Of a DNA stretch of 15,620 bases, positions 7,432-15,544 are shown piece after piece. The stretch's first letter is position 1; every line of letters starts with the position of its first letter. Origin of the DNA: Pseudomonadota bacterium (GTDB taxonomy: Bacteria; Pseudomonadota; Gammaproteobacteria; Burkholderiales; Burkholderiaceae_C); contig JAEWVY010000145.1 in assembly GCA_023396625.1 (NCBI GenBank), positions 1 to 15,620 of the forward strand, in the 5' to 3' direction. The notes below the pieces were generated by a model. That model saw only the letters and a program-made list of their open reading frames with translations, made no database searches and was not told where the DNA came from. The translations under genes and the position numbers were made by a program.

Positions 7432-8454
7432 TCAGCGCGGGTTGTTCTGGACTTCTTTTTCCCAGCGGGCAATCAGGCGCCGGCGCTCGGCAGCGGCGCC
7501 ATATTTGGCGTAGTCGTAGGCGATCAGCTTGATTTTCGACGGATCGATCATGCGTGGATCCCTGGACACCCGGGTGTTGCTGGGCAATTGGAACTGCTTG
7601 GCGGCCAGACCGAACTGCTGGCCCCCCGGCGTCAGAGCCCACTCATAAAACTTCCTGGCCGCCTCGGCATTGGGGCCGTTTTTGACCAGGCTCATGGAGC
7701 CGACCTCCGCCCCGGTCCCCTCGGCCGGCGTGGCCGATCCCACAGGAAATCCGTGCACCGCCTCGGTGGTCACGTCATGCACGAAGCTGACCGACACTGT
7801 GGTTTCGCCCCGGGCGGCGGCCTTGATCGGCGCGGTGCCCGAGCGGGTGTAGGCACTCACGTTGCGGTGCAGCGCCTTGAGGTAGTCGAAGGCTTTGTCC
7901 TCGCCCATGAGCTGCACCAGCGTGGCGATCATGGTGTAGGCCGTGCCGCTCGAGGCCGGGTTCGCCATCTGCACCTCGCCCTTGAATTCGGGTTTGAGCA
8001 GATCGGCCCAGGACCGGGGGGGCGCCAGCTTGCGCTTGGCCAGCAATTCCTGGTTGAAGCCGAACCCCAGGGGCCCCAGATAGACACCCACGGTGCGGTA
8101 TTTCGAGTCCGCGGCCTGTTTCTGCGCCCAGGGATGAAGCTGGGACAATTGCGCGGACTTGTATTCGAGCGTCAATCCCTGCTCGGCCGCCTGCAGATGG
8201 GGATCGCCAGTGCCTCCGAACCAGAGGTCGGTCTTGGGATTGGCCTTCTCGGCATTGAGCTGGGCCAGCGCTTCGCCCGAGCCCTTGGCCGTCATGTTGA
8301 CCTTGGTGCCCGTGGTGCGCGCGTAGACCGTCGCCATCAGGTTGCACCATTCGGCCTGCACGGAACAGATGATGTTCACCCGCTCCTGCGCCAGAACGGC
8401 CGTGGGCATGGCGACCGTTGCGGCGAACACAGCCGCGGCCAATATTTTCTTCAT
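7432..8454 (-). CDS. Periplasmic substrate-binding protein, AfuA/FbpA class
   Basis: The 340 residues begin with a signal peptide (MKKILAAAVF..., cleavage likely after VLA, residue 22), so the mature protein is periplasmic. It has the class features of AfuA/FbpA-like binders: IICSVQAEWCNLM (28-40), KGSGEALAQL (57-66), DLWFGGTGDP (76-85), NPASSGTAYTM (165-175). Iron-binding FbpA proteins carry a neighbouring Tyr-Tyr pair; none is seen here, only spaced tyrosines (AYDYAKYG, 312-319). Instead there is FVHD with His226-Asp227 and EGTGAE with Glu250. After removing about 21 residues these fit the His205, Asp206 and Glu229 that I recall as sugar-phosphate ligands in Actinobacillus AfuA. It is the first gene of the run with permease, ATPase, tal and pgi. 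Alternatives are 2-aminoethylphosphonate or ferric iron binding. The class is secure; the substrate is a hypothesis. Confidence 0.9.
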   Translation of the reverse strand: MKKILAAAVFAATVAMPTAVLAQERVNIICSVQAEWCNLMATVYARTTGTKVNMTAKGSGEALAQLNAEKANPKTDLWFGGTGDPHLQAAEQGLTLEYKSAQLSQLHPWAQKQAADSKYRTVGVYLGPLGFGFNQELLAKRKLAPPRSWADLLKPEFKGEVQMANPASSGTAYTMIATLVQLMGEDKAFDYLKALHRNVSAYTRSGTAPIKAAARGETTVSVSFVHDVTTEAVHGFPVGSATPAEGTGAEVGSMSLVKNGPNAEAARKFYEWALTPGGQQFGLAAKQFQLPSNTRVSRDPRMIDPSKIKLIAYDYAKYGAAAERRRLIARWEKEVQNNPR

Positions 8455-8460
8455 GCAATG

Positions 8461-8465
8461 TCTCC
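8461..8465 (-). promoter_or_regulatory. Ribosome binding site of the AfuA-like gene
   Basis: On the minus strand GGAGA is followed by six bases and the ATG at 8454. This is good spacing and supports that start, which also gives a proper signal peptide. Confidence 0.65.
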
Positions 8466-8520
8466 GGTGTAATTATAAAAATAATAGCAAACTATTTAGA
8501 AAATACGCTGGGAAAGCCCA
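8466..8520 (-). promoter_or_regulatory. AT-rich probable promoter region of the AfuABC-tal-pgi run
   Basis: The 125 bp between the two minus-strand runs is strikingly AT-rich next to its surroundings. On the minus strand it holds TATAAT (8477-8472) and, just upstream, TATTAT (8486-8481). Neither has a convincing TTGACA-like box at 16-18 bp. The first would give a very short leader; the second would leave about 20 bases before the ATG. Location and composition support a promoter; the exact box is uncertain. A 12-bp palindrome CGCCCCGGGGCG lies further upstream at 8547-8558. I see no intrinsic terminator for the preceding peptide-transport run. Confidence 0.4.
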
Positions 8521-8579
8521 AAAAATATCTGGTTTTTATCGCATGACGCCCCGGGGCGAAATCTGCGGGACCTCCGACC

Positions 8580-9592
<1,013 letters not shown>

Positions 9593-9596
<4 letters not shown>

Positions 9597-10570
9597 GCCA
9601 CCGCCTCCGGTTGCGCCTGATGCAGCCAGCAGGCCGCACGGGTCACCCCCGCCTCCGCCAGTTCCGGCCGCTCGCGGCGACAACGTTCGAAAACATGGGG
9701 GCAGCGTGGATTGAACGCGCAGCCCGGCGGGATGGCATTGAGCCGCGGCATGGCGCCGTCGATCTGGGCGAGCCGCTCCCGGTCCTGCGTCATGTCGGGA
9801 ATGGCGGCCATCAGGCCCACGGTGTACGGATGGGCCGGGTGGTTGATCACCTCGTGCACCGGGCCGATCTCCGCGACGCGACCCGCGTACATCACCGCCA
9901 CCCGGTCGCAGGTTTCGGCGATGACGCCCATGTCGTGAGTGATCAGCATCACCGCGGCCCCCCGATCGGCACAGACCTTTTTCAGCAAGGCGATGATCTG
10001 CGCCTGCACCGACACGTCGAGCGCGGTCGTCGGCTCGTCGGCCACAATCAGCTTGGGCTCGGCGGCCAACGCCAGGGCAATCACCACGCGCTGGCGCATG
10101 CCCCCTGAAAACTGGTGCGGGTAATGGTCGATGCGCTGCTCCGGCGCGGAAATCCCGGTATCGCGCAGCAGGCCGATGGCCCGTTCGCGCGCCTCGGTCG
10201 CGCTCACCGGCAGATGCGTCCGGATGGTTTCGATCAACTGCTGGCCCACGGTGTACAGGGGATTGAGCGATGTCAGCGGATCCTGGAAGATGGCGCCGAT
10301 GCGCCGCCCCCGCACGTGGCGCATGGCCTCGTGCCCGAGGTGGTCGATGCGCTCGCCTTCGAGCAGGATCTGCCCGCCAGCCAGGCGCCCTGGCGGCTCC
10401 AGCAGGCCGATGATGGCCGCACCCGTGATCGATTTGCCCGCGCCCGACTCGCCCACCACGCCCAGGATCTCCCCGGCGGCAATGTCGAAGGACACGTCGT
10501 CGAGCGCGCGCAGGGTGCCTCTGCGATTGGGAAATTCGACCACCAGATTCTTGACTTGCAACAAACTCAT
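9593..10570 (-). CDS. Peptide-type ABC transporter ATP-binding protein (DppD/OppD-like)
   Basis: First ATPase of the peptide-type importer, 325 residues. Walker A GESGAGKS (40-47), Q-loop Gln96 (IFQDPLTSLNP), signature SGGMRQR (155-161), Walker B LIVADEPT (174-181) and switch His212 (ITHDMGV) are intact. The SGGMRQR form and the MSLLQVKNLVVEF start are typical of the OppD/DppD partner. The C-terminal extension carries PPGCAFNPRCP (281-291) and four cysteines (284, 290, 297, 314), the same pattern as in its partner. The frame is open far upstream to 11305 through the permease gene; the ATG at 10570, 14 bp after the DppC-like stop, gives the normal N terminus. It overlaps the next gene by four bases. 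Confidence 0.94.
9604..9608 (-). promoter_or_regulatory. Ribosome binding site that fixes the DppF-like start
   Basis: GGAGG on the minus strand lies inside the end of the DppD-like gene, seven bases before the ATG at 9596. It decides between that start and the upstream in-frame ATG at 9683. Confidence 0.65.
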
Positions 10571-10584
10571 AAGCTGCCCGGTTT

Positions 10585-11520
10585 TCAGCGCAAGCGCGGA
10601 TTGAGCGCGTCGCGCAGCCAATCGCCCAACAGATTCACCGACAGCGCGATCAGCACCAACATCACCCCGGGAAACACGGTGATCCACCATTCGCCGGAGA
10701 ACAGGTAGTTGTTGCCGATGCGAATCAGCGTGCCCAGCGATGGCGCGGTGGGCGGCGAACCGACCCCGAGAAACGACAGCGTCGCTTCGGTGATGATGGC
10801 CGTGGCCACCTGGATGGTAGCCAGCACCAGCACGGGCCCCATCACATTGGGCAACACGTGGCGGCGCATGATGCGCATGGAGGACACTCCCGTCACGCGC
10901 GCGGCCTGCACGTATTCCTTGCCGCGCTCCACCAGCGTCGAACCCCGCACCGTCCGGGCGTACTGGACCCAACCCGTCAGCGAAATGGAGAGGATCAGCA
11001 CGCCGAAGGCCAGGCCCTCGTTCGCGTCGGGAAACAGGGCCCGCCCCACCCCGGCAATCAACAGGGCCACCAAAATTGCCGGAAACGACAGCATCACATC
11101 GCACAGACGCATCAGCGCGCCGTCCACCCAGCCGCCAAGAAAACCCGCCAGCAAGCCCAGCGTCACCCCCACCAGCACCGAAAGCACCACCGAGGCCAGG
11201 CCCACGACCAGCGAGATGCGCGCGCCGTAGATCACGGCGGACAGGATGTCCCGTCCCTGGTCGTCGGTACCCAGAAGGTATTTGCGGCTGCCCAGCGCGT
11301 CCCACGCGGGGGGCAGACGGGCATCACCGAGCTCCAGCGTGGTCAGATCGAAGGGATCATGCGGCGCCACCCAGCCGGCGAAGACCGAGCAGAACACACA
11401 CACCACGGCGATCAGGCCAGCGATCATGGCCACCGGCGAGGTGCGAAAACTGTGGACGAGGTCGCTGTCGAGCAACCGCGCCACCGGCCCGGGGGCCGGC
11501 GGTGTGGAAGTGCTTTGCAT
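10585..11520 (-). CDS. Peptide-type ABC transporter permease (DppC/OppC-like)
   Basis: Inner-membrane permease of 311 residues, one of two forming the channel. It shows the OppC_N arrangement: a first membrane segment (about 31-52), then WVAPHDPFD, then GTDDQGRDILSAVIYGARIS, the hallmark of DppC/OppC. Further membrane spans follow, with an EAA-type loop in VQAARVTGVSSMRIMRRHVLPN. The end LLGDWLRDALNPRLR is typical of the family. The ATG at 11520 is chosen over an in-frame ATG at 11577, which would lie inside the binding-protein gene. The gap to the binding-protein stop is 8 bp and to the next gene 14 bp, so it is surely co-transcribed. Confidence 0.94.
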   Translation of the reverse strand: MQSTSTPPAPGPVARLLDSDLVHSFRTSPVAMIAGLIAVVCVFCSVFAGWVAPHDPFDLTTLELGDARLPPAWDALGSRKYLLGTDDQGRDILSAVIYGARISLVVGLASVVLSVLVGVTLGLLAGFLGGWVDGALMRLCDVMLSFPAILVALLIAGVGRALFPDANEGLAFGVLILSISLTGWVQYARTVRGSTLVERGKEYVQAARVTGVSSMRIMRRHVLPNVMGPVLVLATIQVATAIITEATLSFLGVGSPPTAPSLGTLIRIGNNYLFSGEWWITVFPGVMLVLIALSVNLLGDWLRDALNPRLR

Positions 11521-11528
11521 CCGGCGGC

Positions 11529-13112
11529 TCAGGGCTTGACAGTGATGTATTTCCAGAGCATGCCGTTGTCGGGCCACTGCACGAGATCGATGGTCTTCTT
11601 CGCACCCCAGTTCAGCGCCTGCTGGTGCAGCGGAATGTGGGCCGCGTCATCCAGATGGATCTTCAATGCCTCGCGAATCATCTCGTTGCGCTTCTTGTCG
11701 TCGGTTTCCGAGGCCACCTTGCTGGTGAGCTCGTCGACCCGCGCATTGCTGTAGCTGCCCAGGTTGAACTGGCCACGCCCCCCCTCGCCGGGCGAGGACA
11801 TGATGGGGTAGAGCACGTTGTGCGCATCCACCGTGCTCGGTGTCCAGCCCAGCATGTAGAAACTGGTGTTCCGGCTCAGGATCTTGGGGAAATAAGTCGC
11901 CTTGGTTTCGGCCTCCAGATTGATCTTGACGCCAATGCGCGAGAGGTTGGCGGCCACCGCCTGACAGATGGCGCTGTCGTTGACATACCGGTCGTTCGGA
12001 CAGTTCATCTTCACTTCGAAGCCCGAAGCGTAGCCAGCCTCGGCCAGCAGTTTCTTGGCGGCCTCGACGTCGTAAGGCAGCCGTTTTTCCAGATCCGCGG
12101 CGTAACCGCGGATCTCCGGCGCGAGCAGCGTGGCGCGCGGCGTGGAAGCCCCGCGCATCACCCGGCTCTTGATGGCTTCGACATCAATGGCCTGGATGAA
12201 CGCCTGGCGCACGCGCTTGTCCTTGAACGGGTTCTTGCCCTTGACGTTGGAAAAGAGCAGTTCGTCGCGCTTCTGGTCCATGCCGAGGAAGATCACGCGC
12301 AGTTCCGGACCCTGCAACACCTTGAGCTTGGCATTGTTCTTGACCCGGTCCACATCCTGCACAGGCACCGGCTCCATGACGTCCACCTCACCGGACAGCA
12401 AGGCGGCCACCCGCGTGGCATCGTTGCCGATGGGGGTGAAAATCACCTCGTCGACGTTGCCATCCACCTTGCCCCAATAGTTGCCGTTGCGCGCGAATGT
12501 GGTCCGCACGCCCGGCTGACGCTCGCGCACGCGGTAGGGCCCGGTGCCATTGGCGCGGAACGAGGCCGCGTTTTCGATGCCCTTGCGGCGGTCCACCGGT
12601 CGCGTGGCCTGGTTGGTTTCACACCATTTCTTGCTCATCATGAGCCATTGCGTGAACAGCTCGGGAAGGATCGGGAAGGGGGCGGTCAGGACGAAATCCA
12701 CCGCATGGTCATCAATCTTGCGAACCTCCTTGATCTGGCCCACGTAGCTCTTCATGTCCGAGCCTTCCCCCTTGGCGCGCTCGTAGCTGAAGATCACGTC
12801 GTCAGCCGTGAAGGGGGTGCCATCGTGGAACGTGACACCTTTGCGCAGGTTGAAGCGCCACACCGTGGGCGAGGTCTGCTTCCAGTCGGTGGCCAGCCCC
12901 GGGGTGAGCTTGTAGTCCCGTCCGCGCGTGACCAGCGGTTCGAACACGTTGTTCAGCACCGACAATTGCAGCGACTCGTTGAGCGAGTGCGGATCCATGG
13001 CCAGGGCGTCGCCCTGGTTGGCCACTCGCAAGGTGACCGCCGAGGCCGGCAGTGCGGCGACGGCCCAGGCGCAGACCACGGCCGTGGAAATCAGGTGACG
13101 TTTGAATTGCAT
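11529..13112 (-). CDS. Family 5 periplasmic substrate-binding protein (DppA/OppA-like)
   Basis: The 527 residues start with a signal peptide (MQFKRHLIST..., cleavage likely after ASA, residue 25), with no lipobox. The mature protein would capture ligand in the periplasm for the DppBCDF-like machinery. Family 5 features are FEPLVTRG (57-64), LTPGLATDW (69-77), and WRFNLRKGVTFHDGTPFTADDV (85-106). Others are NGTGPY, FKDKRVRQAFIQAID and the C-terminal DDAAHIPLHQQ. Family members bind di- or oligopeptides, nickel, haem, opines or glutathione. The residues here do not let me choose. The adjacent M20 hydrolase suggests a peptide or N-acyl amino acid. A strong ribosome binding site precedes the ATG. 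It is placed after the hydrolase gene, not first in the operon as in enterobacterial dpp. Confidence 0.93.
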   Translation of the reverse strand: MQFKRHLISTAVVCAWAVAALPASAVTLRVANQGDALAMDPHSLNESLQLSVLNNVFEPLVTRGRDYKLTPGLATDWKQTSPTVWRFNLRKGVTFHDGTPFTADDVIFSYERAKGEGSDMKSYVGQIKEVRKIDDHAVDFVLTAPFPILPELFTQWLMMSKKWCETNQATRPVDRRKGIENAASFRANGTGPYRVRERQPGVRTTFARNGNYWGKVDGNVDEVIFTPIGNDATRVAALLSGEVDVMEPVPVQDVDRVKNNAKLKVLQGPELRVIFLGMDQKRDELLFSNVKGKNPFKDKRVRQAFIQAIDVEAIKSRVMRGASTPRATLLAPEIRGYAADLEKRLPYDVEAAKKLLAEAGYASGFEVKMNCPNDRYVNDSAICQAVAANLSRIGVKINLEAETKATYFPKILSRNTSFYMLGWTPSTVDAHNVLYPIMSSPGEGGRGQFNLGSYSNARVDELTSKVASETDDKKRNEMIREALKIHLDDAAHIPLHQQALNWGAKKTIDLVQWPDNGMLWKYITVKP

Positions 13113-13117
13113 GGATA

Positions 13118-13124
13118 CTCCTCT
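13118..13124 (-). promoter_or_regulatory. Strong ribosome binding site of the family 5 binding protein
   Basis: AGAGGAG on the minus strand, five bases before the ATG at 13112, is the best Shine-Dalgarno match in this run. That fits the higher demand for a periplasmic binding protein than for its membrane partners. Confidence 0.65.
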
Positions 13125-13148
13125 TTGGGTCGGAAAAAAACAGGGAAC

Positions 13149-14360
13149 TCAGTCCGGCTGCATGGCAAGCGACTGCTCCACCAGGCTGGCGTGCAGCGCC
13201 GCGCCCAGCGGCAGGACATCGTCGTTGAAATCGTAGCGGCTGTTGTGCAGGAAGCAACTGCCCTCGCCGCCCTGGCCAAGCCGCAGATAGGCGCCAGGCT
13301 TGACCTGCAGCATGAATGAAAAATCCTCCGCGCCCATGCTCGGCGGCATGTCGCGCACGACATTCGCGGCGCCCACCAGGCCTTGCGCCACATCGGCGGC
13401 AAGGTTGGCTTGTGCCACGCTGTTGAGGGTGGCGGGGTACACGCGCTCGTAATTGACTGTCGCCGTGGCACCAAAGCCCAGGGCCACGGCGGTGCACAAG
13501 TCATGCAGGCGCCGCTCGATCATGTCCTGCACCTCGGGCAGGAAGGTCCGCACCGTTCCCACCAGGGTGGCCTTGCCCGGGATCACGCTGAAAGCGCCCA
13601 GATCTCCGGCCTGCATGGCACACAGACTGATGACGGCGCTGTCCAGCGGGCGGACATTGCGCGAGACGATACTTTGGGCCGCCGTGATGATCTGCGCAGC
13701 CACCAAAACGGGGTCGACCGTCAGATAGGCATGGGCGCCATGTCCACCCTTTCCCGTGATTTCGATGGTGATGCGATCCGCCGCGGCCATCATCGGCCCC
13801 GGATTCACGCCGATCGTGCCAGGAGGCAGGGAAGGCCAGTTGTGCATGCCGTAGACCGACTGCACGGGAAAGCGGTCGAACAGCCCGTCCTCGATCATCA
13901 CGCGCGCGCCGCCGAACCCCTCTTCGCCCGGCTGGAAGATCAGCACGGCCGTCCCGCTGAACTGGCGCGTCGCCGCCAGATAGCGCGCGGCGCCGAGCAG
14001 CATCGTGACGTGGCCGTCATGGCCGCAGCCATGCATGAGGCCGGGCTTCGTCGACTTCCAGGCGAAGTCGTTGTGTTCCGTCAAAGGCAAGGCGTCCATG
14101 TCGGCGCGCAGGCCAATCATCCCGGGGCCCTCGCCTTGACCGCGAATGACGGCCACGACGCCGGTCTTGCCGATGCCCGTATGCACCTCGTCGACCCCGC
14201 AGGCCTTCAGCGCCTCGACCACGCGCGTCGATGTGTAGACCTCCTCGAACCCGAGTTCGGGGTGGGCATGAAGATCCCGCCGAAACGCCGTCAGTTCGGG
14301 GTGCATCGCCGCAATGCGGGCAAAGGCCCGCCCATGCGCGAGGGGGCGCGGCACCCGCAT
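13149..14360 (-). CDS. M20 family metal-dependent amidohydrolase (HipO-like)
   Basis: A cytoplasmic (no signal peptide) 403-residue hydrolase of the M20D group, which cleaves amide bonds in N-acyl amino acids, amino-acid conjugates or small peptides with two divalent metals. The motifs are all present: RRDLHAHPELGFEE (27-40), GLRADMDALPL (83-93), GLMHGCGHDGH (107-117), QPGEEG (143-148), GMHNWP (171-176), GKGGHGA (203-209) and SMGAEDFSFML (341-351). Family metal ligands would be Cys112, His114, Glu147, His173 and His372, with Glu146 as general base. The frame is open to 14819 through the permease gene. The ATG at 14360 is chosen because it has GGGGGA six bases upstream, overlaps the permease stop by one base (TGATG) and starts the canonical N terminus soon after. 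Genes of this kind are often named hippurate hydrolase; the real substrate is unknown. Its place between two transporter genes ties it to the imported ligand. Confidence 0.93.
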   Translation of the reverse strand: MRVPRPLAHGRAFARIAAMHPELTAFRRDLHAHPELGFEEVYTSTRVVEALKACGVDEVHTGIGKTGVVAVIRGQGEGPGMIGLRADMDALPLTEHNDFAWKSTKPGLMHGCGHDGHVTMLLGAARYLAATRQFSGTAVLIFQPGEEGFGGARVMIEDGLFDRFPVQSVYGMHNWPSLPPGTIGVNPGPMMAAADRITIEITGKGGHGAHAYLTVDPVLVAAQIITAAQSIVSRNVRPLDSAVISLCAMQAGDLGAFSVIPGKATLVGTVRTFLPEVQDMIERRLHDLCTAVALGFGATATVNYERVYPATLNSVAQANLAADVAQGLVGAANVVRDMPPSMGAEDFSFMLQVKPGAYLRLGQGGEGSCFLHNSRYDFNDDVLPLGAALHASLVEQSLAMQPD

Positions 14361-15340
14361 CAATGTCCCCCGGACGAACTCACGCGCAGGCGCGGGTCCA
14401 CCACGAAATAGAGCAGGTCCACCACCAGGTTGATGGCCACGAAAATCAGCGCGATCAGGCACAGGTAGGCGGCCATGACCGGAATATCCGCGAAAGTCAC
14501 GGCCTGGATGAACAGCAGCCCCATGCCGGGCCACTGGAACACCGTCTCGGTGATGATGGCGAAAGCGATCAGGCCACCGAGCTGGAGGCCGGTGATGGTC
14601 ATGACGGGCACCAGTGTGTTCTTGAGCGCATGACCGAAATGGATGGCGCGATCCGTCAGGCCGCGGGCACGGGCAAACTTGATGTAATCGGTGCGCAGCA
14701 CCTCCAGCATCTCGGCGCGCACCAGGCGCATCACCAGCGTCAACTGAAAGATGGCCAGGGTCACCGCCGGCAGGACCACATGGCGCCAGCCGTCGGCGGT
14801 CACCAGGCCGCTGCTCCACCAGCCGAGCTGCACGGTGTCACCCCGGCCAAAACTCGGAAACCAGTCCAACCCGACCGAAAACACCAGAATCAACAGAATG
14901 CCGATGAGGAAGGTGGGCAGTGAGACCCCCAGCAGTGACAGCGTCATGAACACCTGACTCAGAAAAGAGCCCCGCCGCAAAGCCGCGTACACCCCCATCG
15001 GAATGCCCAGTACCAGCGACAGCACGGCGGCCACGGTGGCCAGCTCCATGGTCGCCGGAAAACGCTCGCCAATCAGGCGCGACACCTTGGCGCCCTGGCG
15101 CAGGCTGAGTCCGAACTCCCCTTGCGCGGCGTTGGACAGGAAGCGCCAGAACTGCACGACGAAGGGTTGATCCAGCCCCAAATCGGCGCGCAGCGCGCGG
15201 ATTTGATCGGGCCTTGCATCCTGCCCCAGAAGAAAAACCACGGGGTCACCCACATACTGGAACAGCAGGAAGGCGATGAACGCCACCGACACCATGACGA
15301 TCACGGCCTGAACGAGGCGGCGCAGGATGAATGCAAACAT
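14360..15340 (-). CDS. Peptide-type ABC transporter permease (DppB/OppB-like)
   Basis: Inner-membrane permease of 326 residues, partner of the DppC-like protein. The N terminus MFAFILRRLVQAVIVM with a first membrane span (about 10-28) is classic for DppB/OppB, followed by LGLDQPFVVQFWRFL and GEFGLSL. About five more membrane segments follow. The EAA-type loop is YIKFARARGLTDRAIHFGHAL, then KNTLVPVMTITGLQLG and ETVFQWPGMG. The end VDLLYFVVDPRLR is standard. It is the first gene of the run, transcribed from the gap at 15341-15482. Its ribosome binding site is poor: no purine-rich stretch sits close to the ATG at 15340. Confidence 0.94.
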   Translation of the reverse strand: MFAFILRRLVQAVIVMVSVAFIAFLLFQYVGDPVVFLLGQDARPDQIRALRADLGLDQPFVVQFWRFLSNAAQGEFGLSLRQGAKVSRLIGERFPATMELATVAAVLSLVLGIPMGVYAALRRGSFLSQVFMTLSLLGVSLPTFLIGILLILVFSVGLDWFPSFGRGDTVQLGWWSSGLVTADGWRHVVLPAVTLAIFQLTLVMRLVRAEMLEVLRTDYIKFARARGLTDRAIHFGHALKNTLVPVMTITGLQLGGLIAFAIITETVFQWPGMGLLFIQAVTFADIPVMAAYLCLIALIFVAINLVVDLLYFVVDPRLRVSSSGGH

Positions 15341-15364
15341 GAATGGAATTGACGCAAGGCGGCC

Positions 15365-15373
15365 ATGCTAGCA
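15365..15373 (-). promoter_or_regulatory. Possible extended -10 element upstream of the DppB-like gene
   Basis: On the minus strand TGCTAGCAT resembles an extended -10 (TG-N-TATAAT-like), 24 bases before the ATG at 15340. No convincing -35 box is seen at 17 bp. Position in the only gap upstream of the six-gene run supports it; the sequence match is weak. Confidence 0.3.
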
Positions 15374-15394
15374 GAGCAAATCGTGTGCCCGCCC

Positions 15395-15413
15395 TGGGGT
15401 TTACTTGGGGTTT
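15395..15413. repeat. Tandem TGGGGTTT direct repeat, 11-bp period
   Basis: TGGGGTTT occurs at 15395-15402 and again at 15406-15413, an 11-bp period close to one helical turn. It lies about 25 bp upstream of the possible -10 of the peptide-transport run, a position suited to an activator or repressor. The rest of the gap 15341-15482 shows no other clear signal. Confidence 0.5.
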
Positions 15414-15482
15414 CCACCGTGGGCCGGGGATCTGGAAGGCTCGCCTCGAAAAAACAGGTGTGCGCCCTTGGGGTGCAGCATC

Positions 15483-15508
15483 AAAAAAGCCGCCCGAAGG
15501 CGGCTTTT
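15483..15508 (-). terminator. UUCG-loop intrinsic terminator downstream of the porin gene
   Basis: On the minus strand AAAAGCCGCC, loop TTCG, GGCGGCTTTT forms a perfect ten-base stem with the very stable UUCG tetraloop and continues in a run of six T. It lies 37 bp past the porin stop and separates porin transcription from the peptide-transport run. The symmetric A/T flanks could make it work in both directions. Confidence 0.9.
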
Positions 15509-15544
15509 GGACTGACCTGCAACGCGGCCAAAGCCGCGTCTGGA

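Noticed and set aside
8466..8492. Fur box in front of the AfuA-like gene, as expected for an iron transporter
   Set aside because: By eye the best alignment to the 19-bp consensus matches only about 10 positions, no better than expected from an AT-rich stretch.
11076..13319. Long plus-strand open frame (747 codons) opposite the family 5 binding protein
   Set aside because: Same reason: it has no recognisable domain, its composition is biased to Arg, His and Gly, and the minus strand encodes a clear binding protein.
14361..14819. N-terminal extension of the M20 hydrolase from the upstream in-frame ATG at 14819
   Set aside because: The extra residues fall inside the DppB-like gene, match no family, and a good ribosome binding site supports the ATG at 14360.
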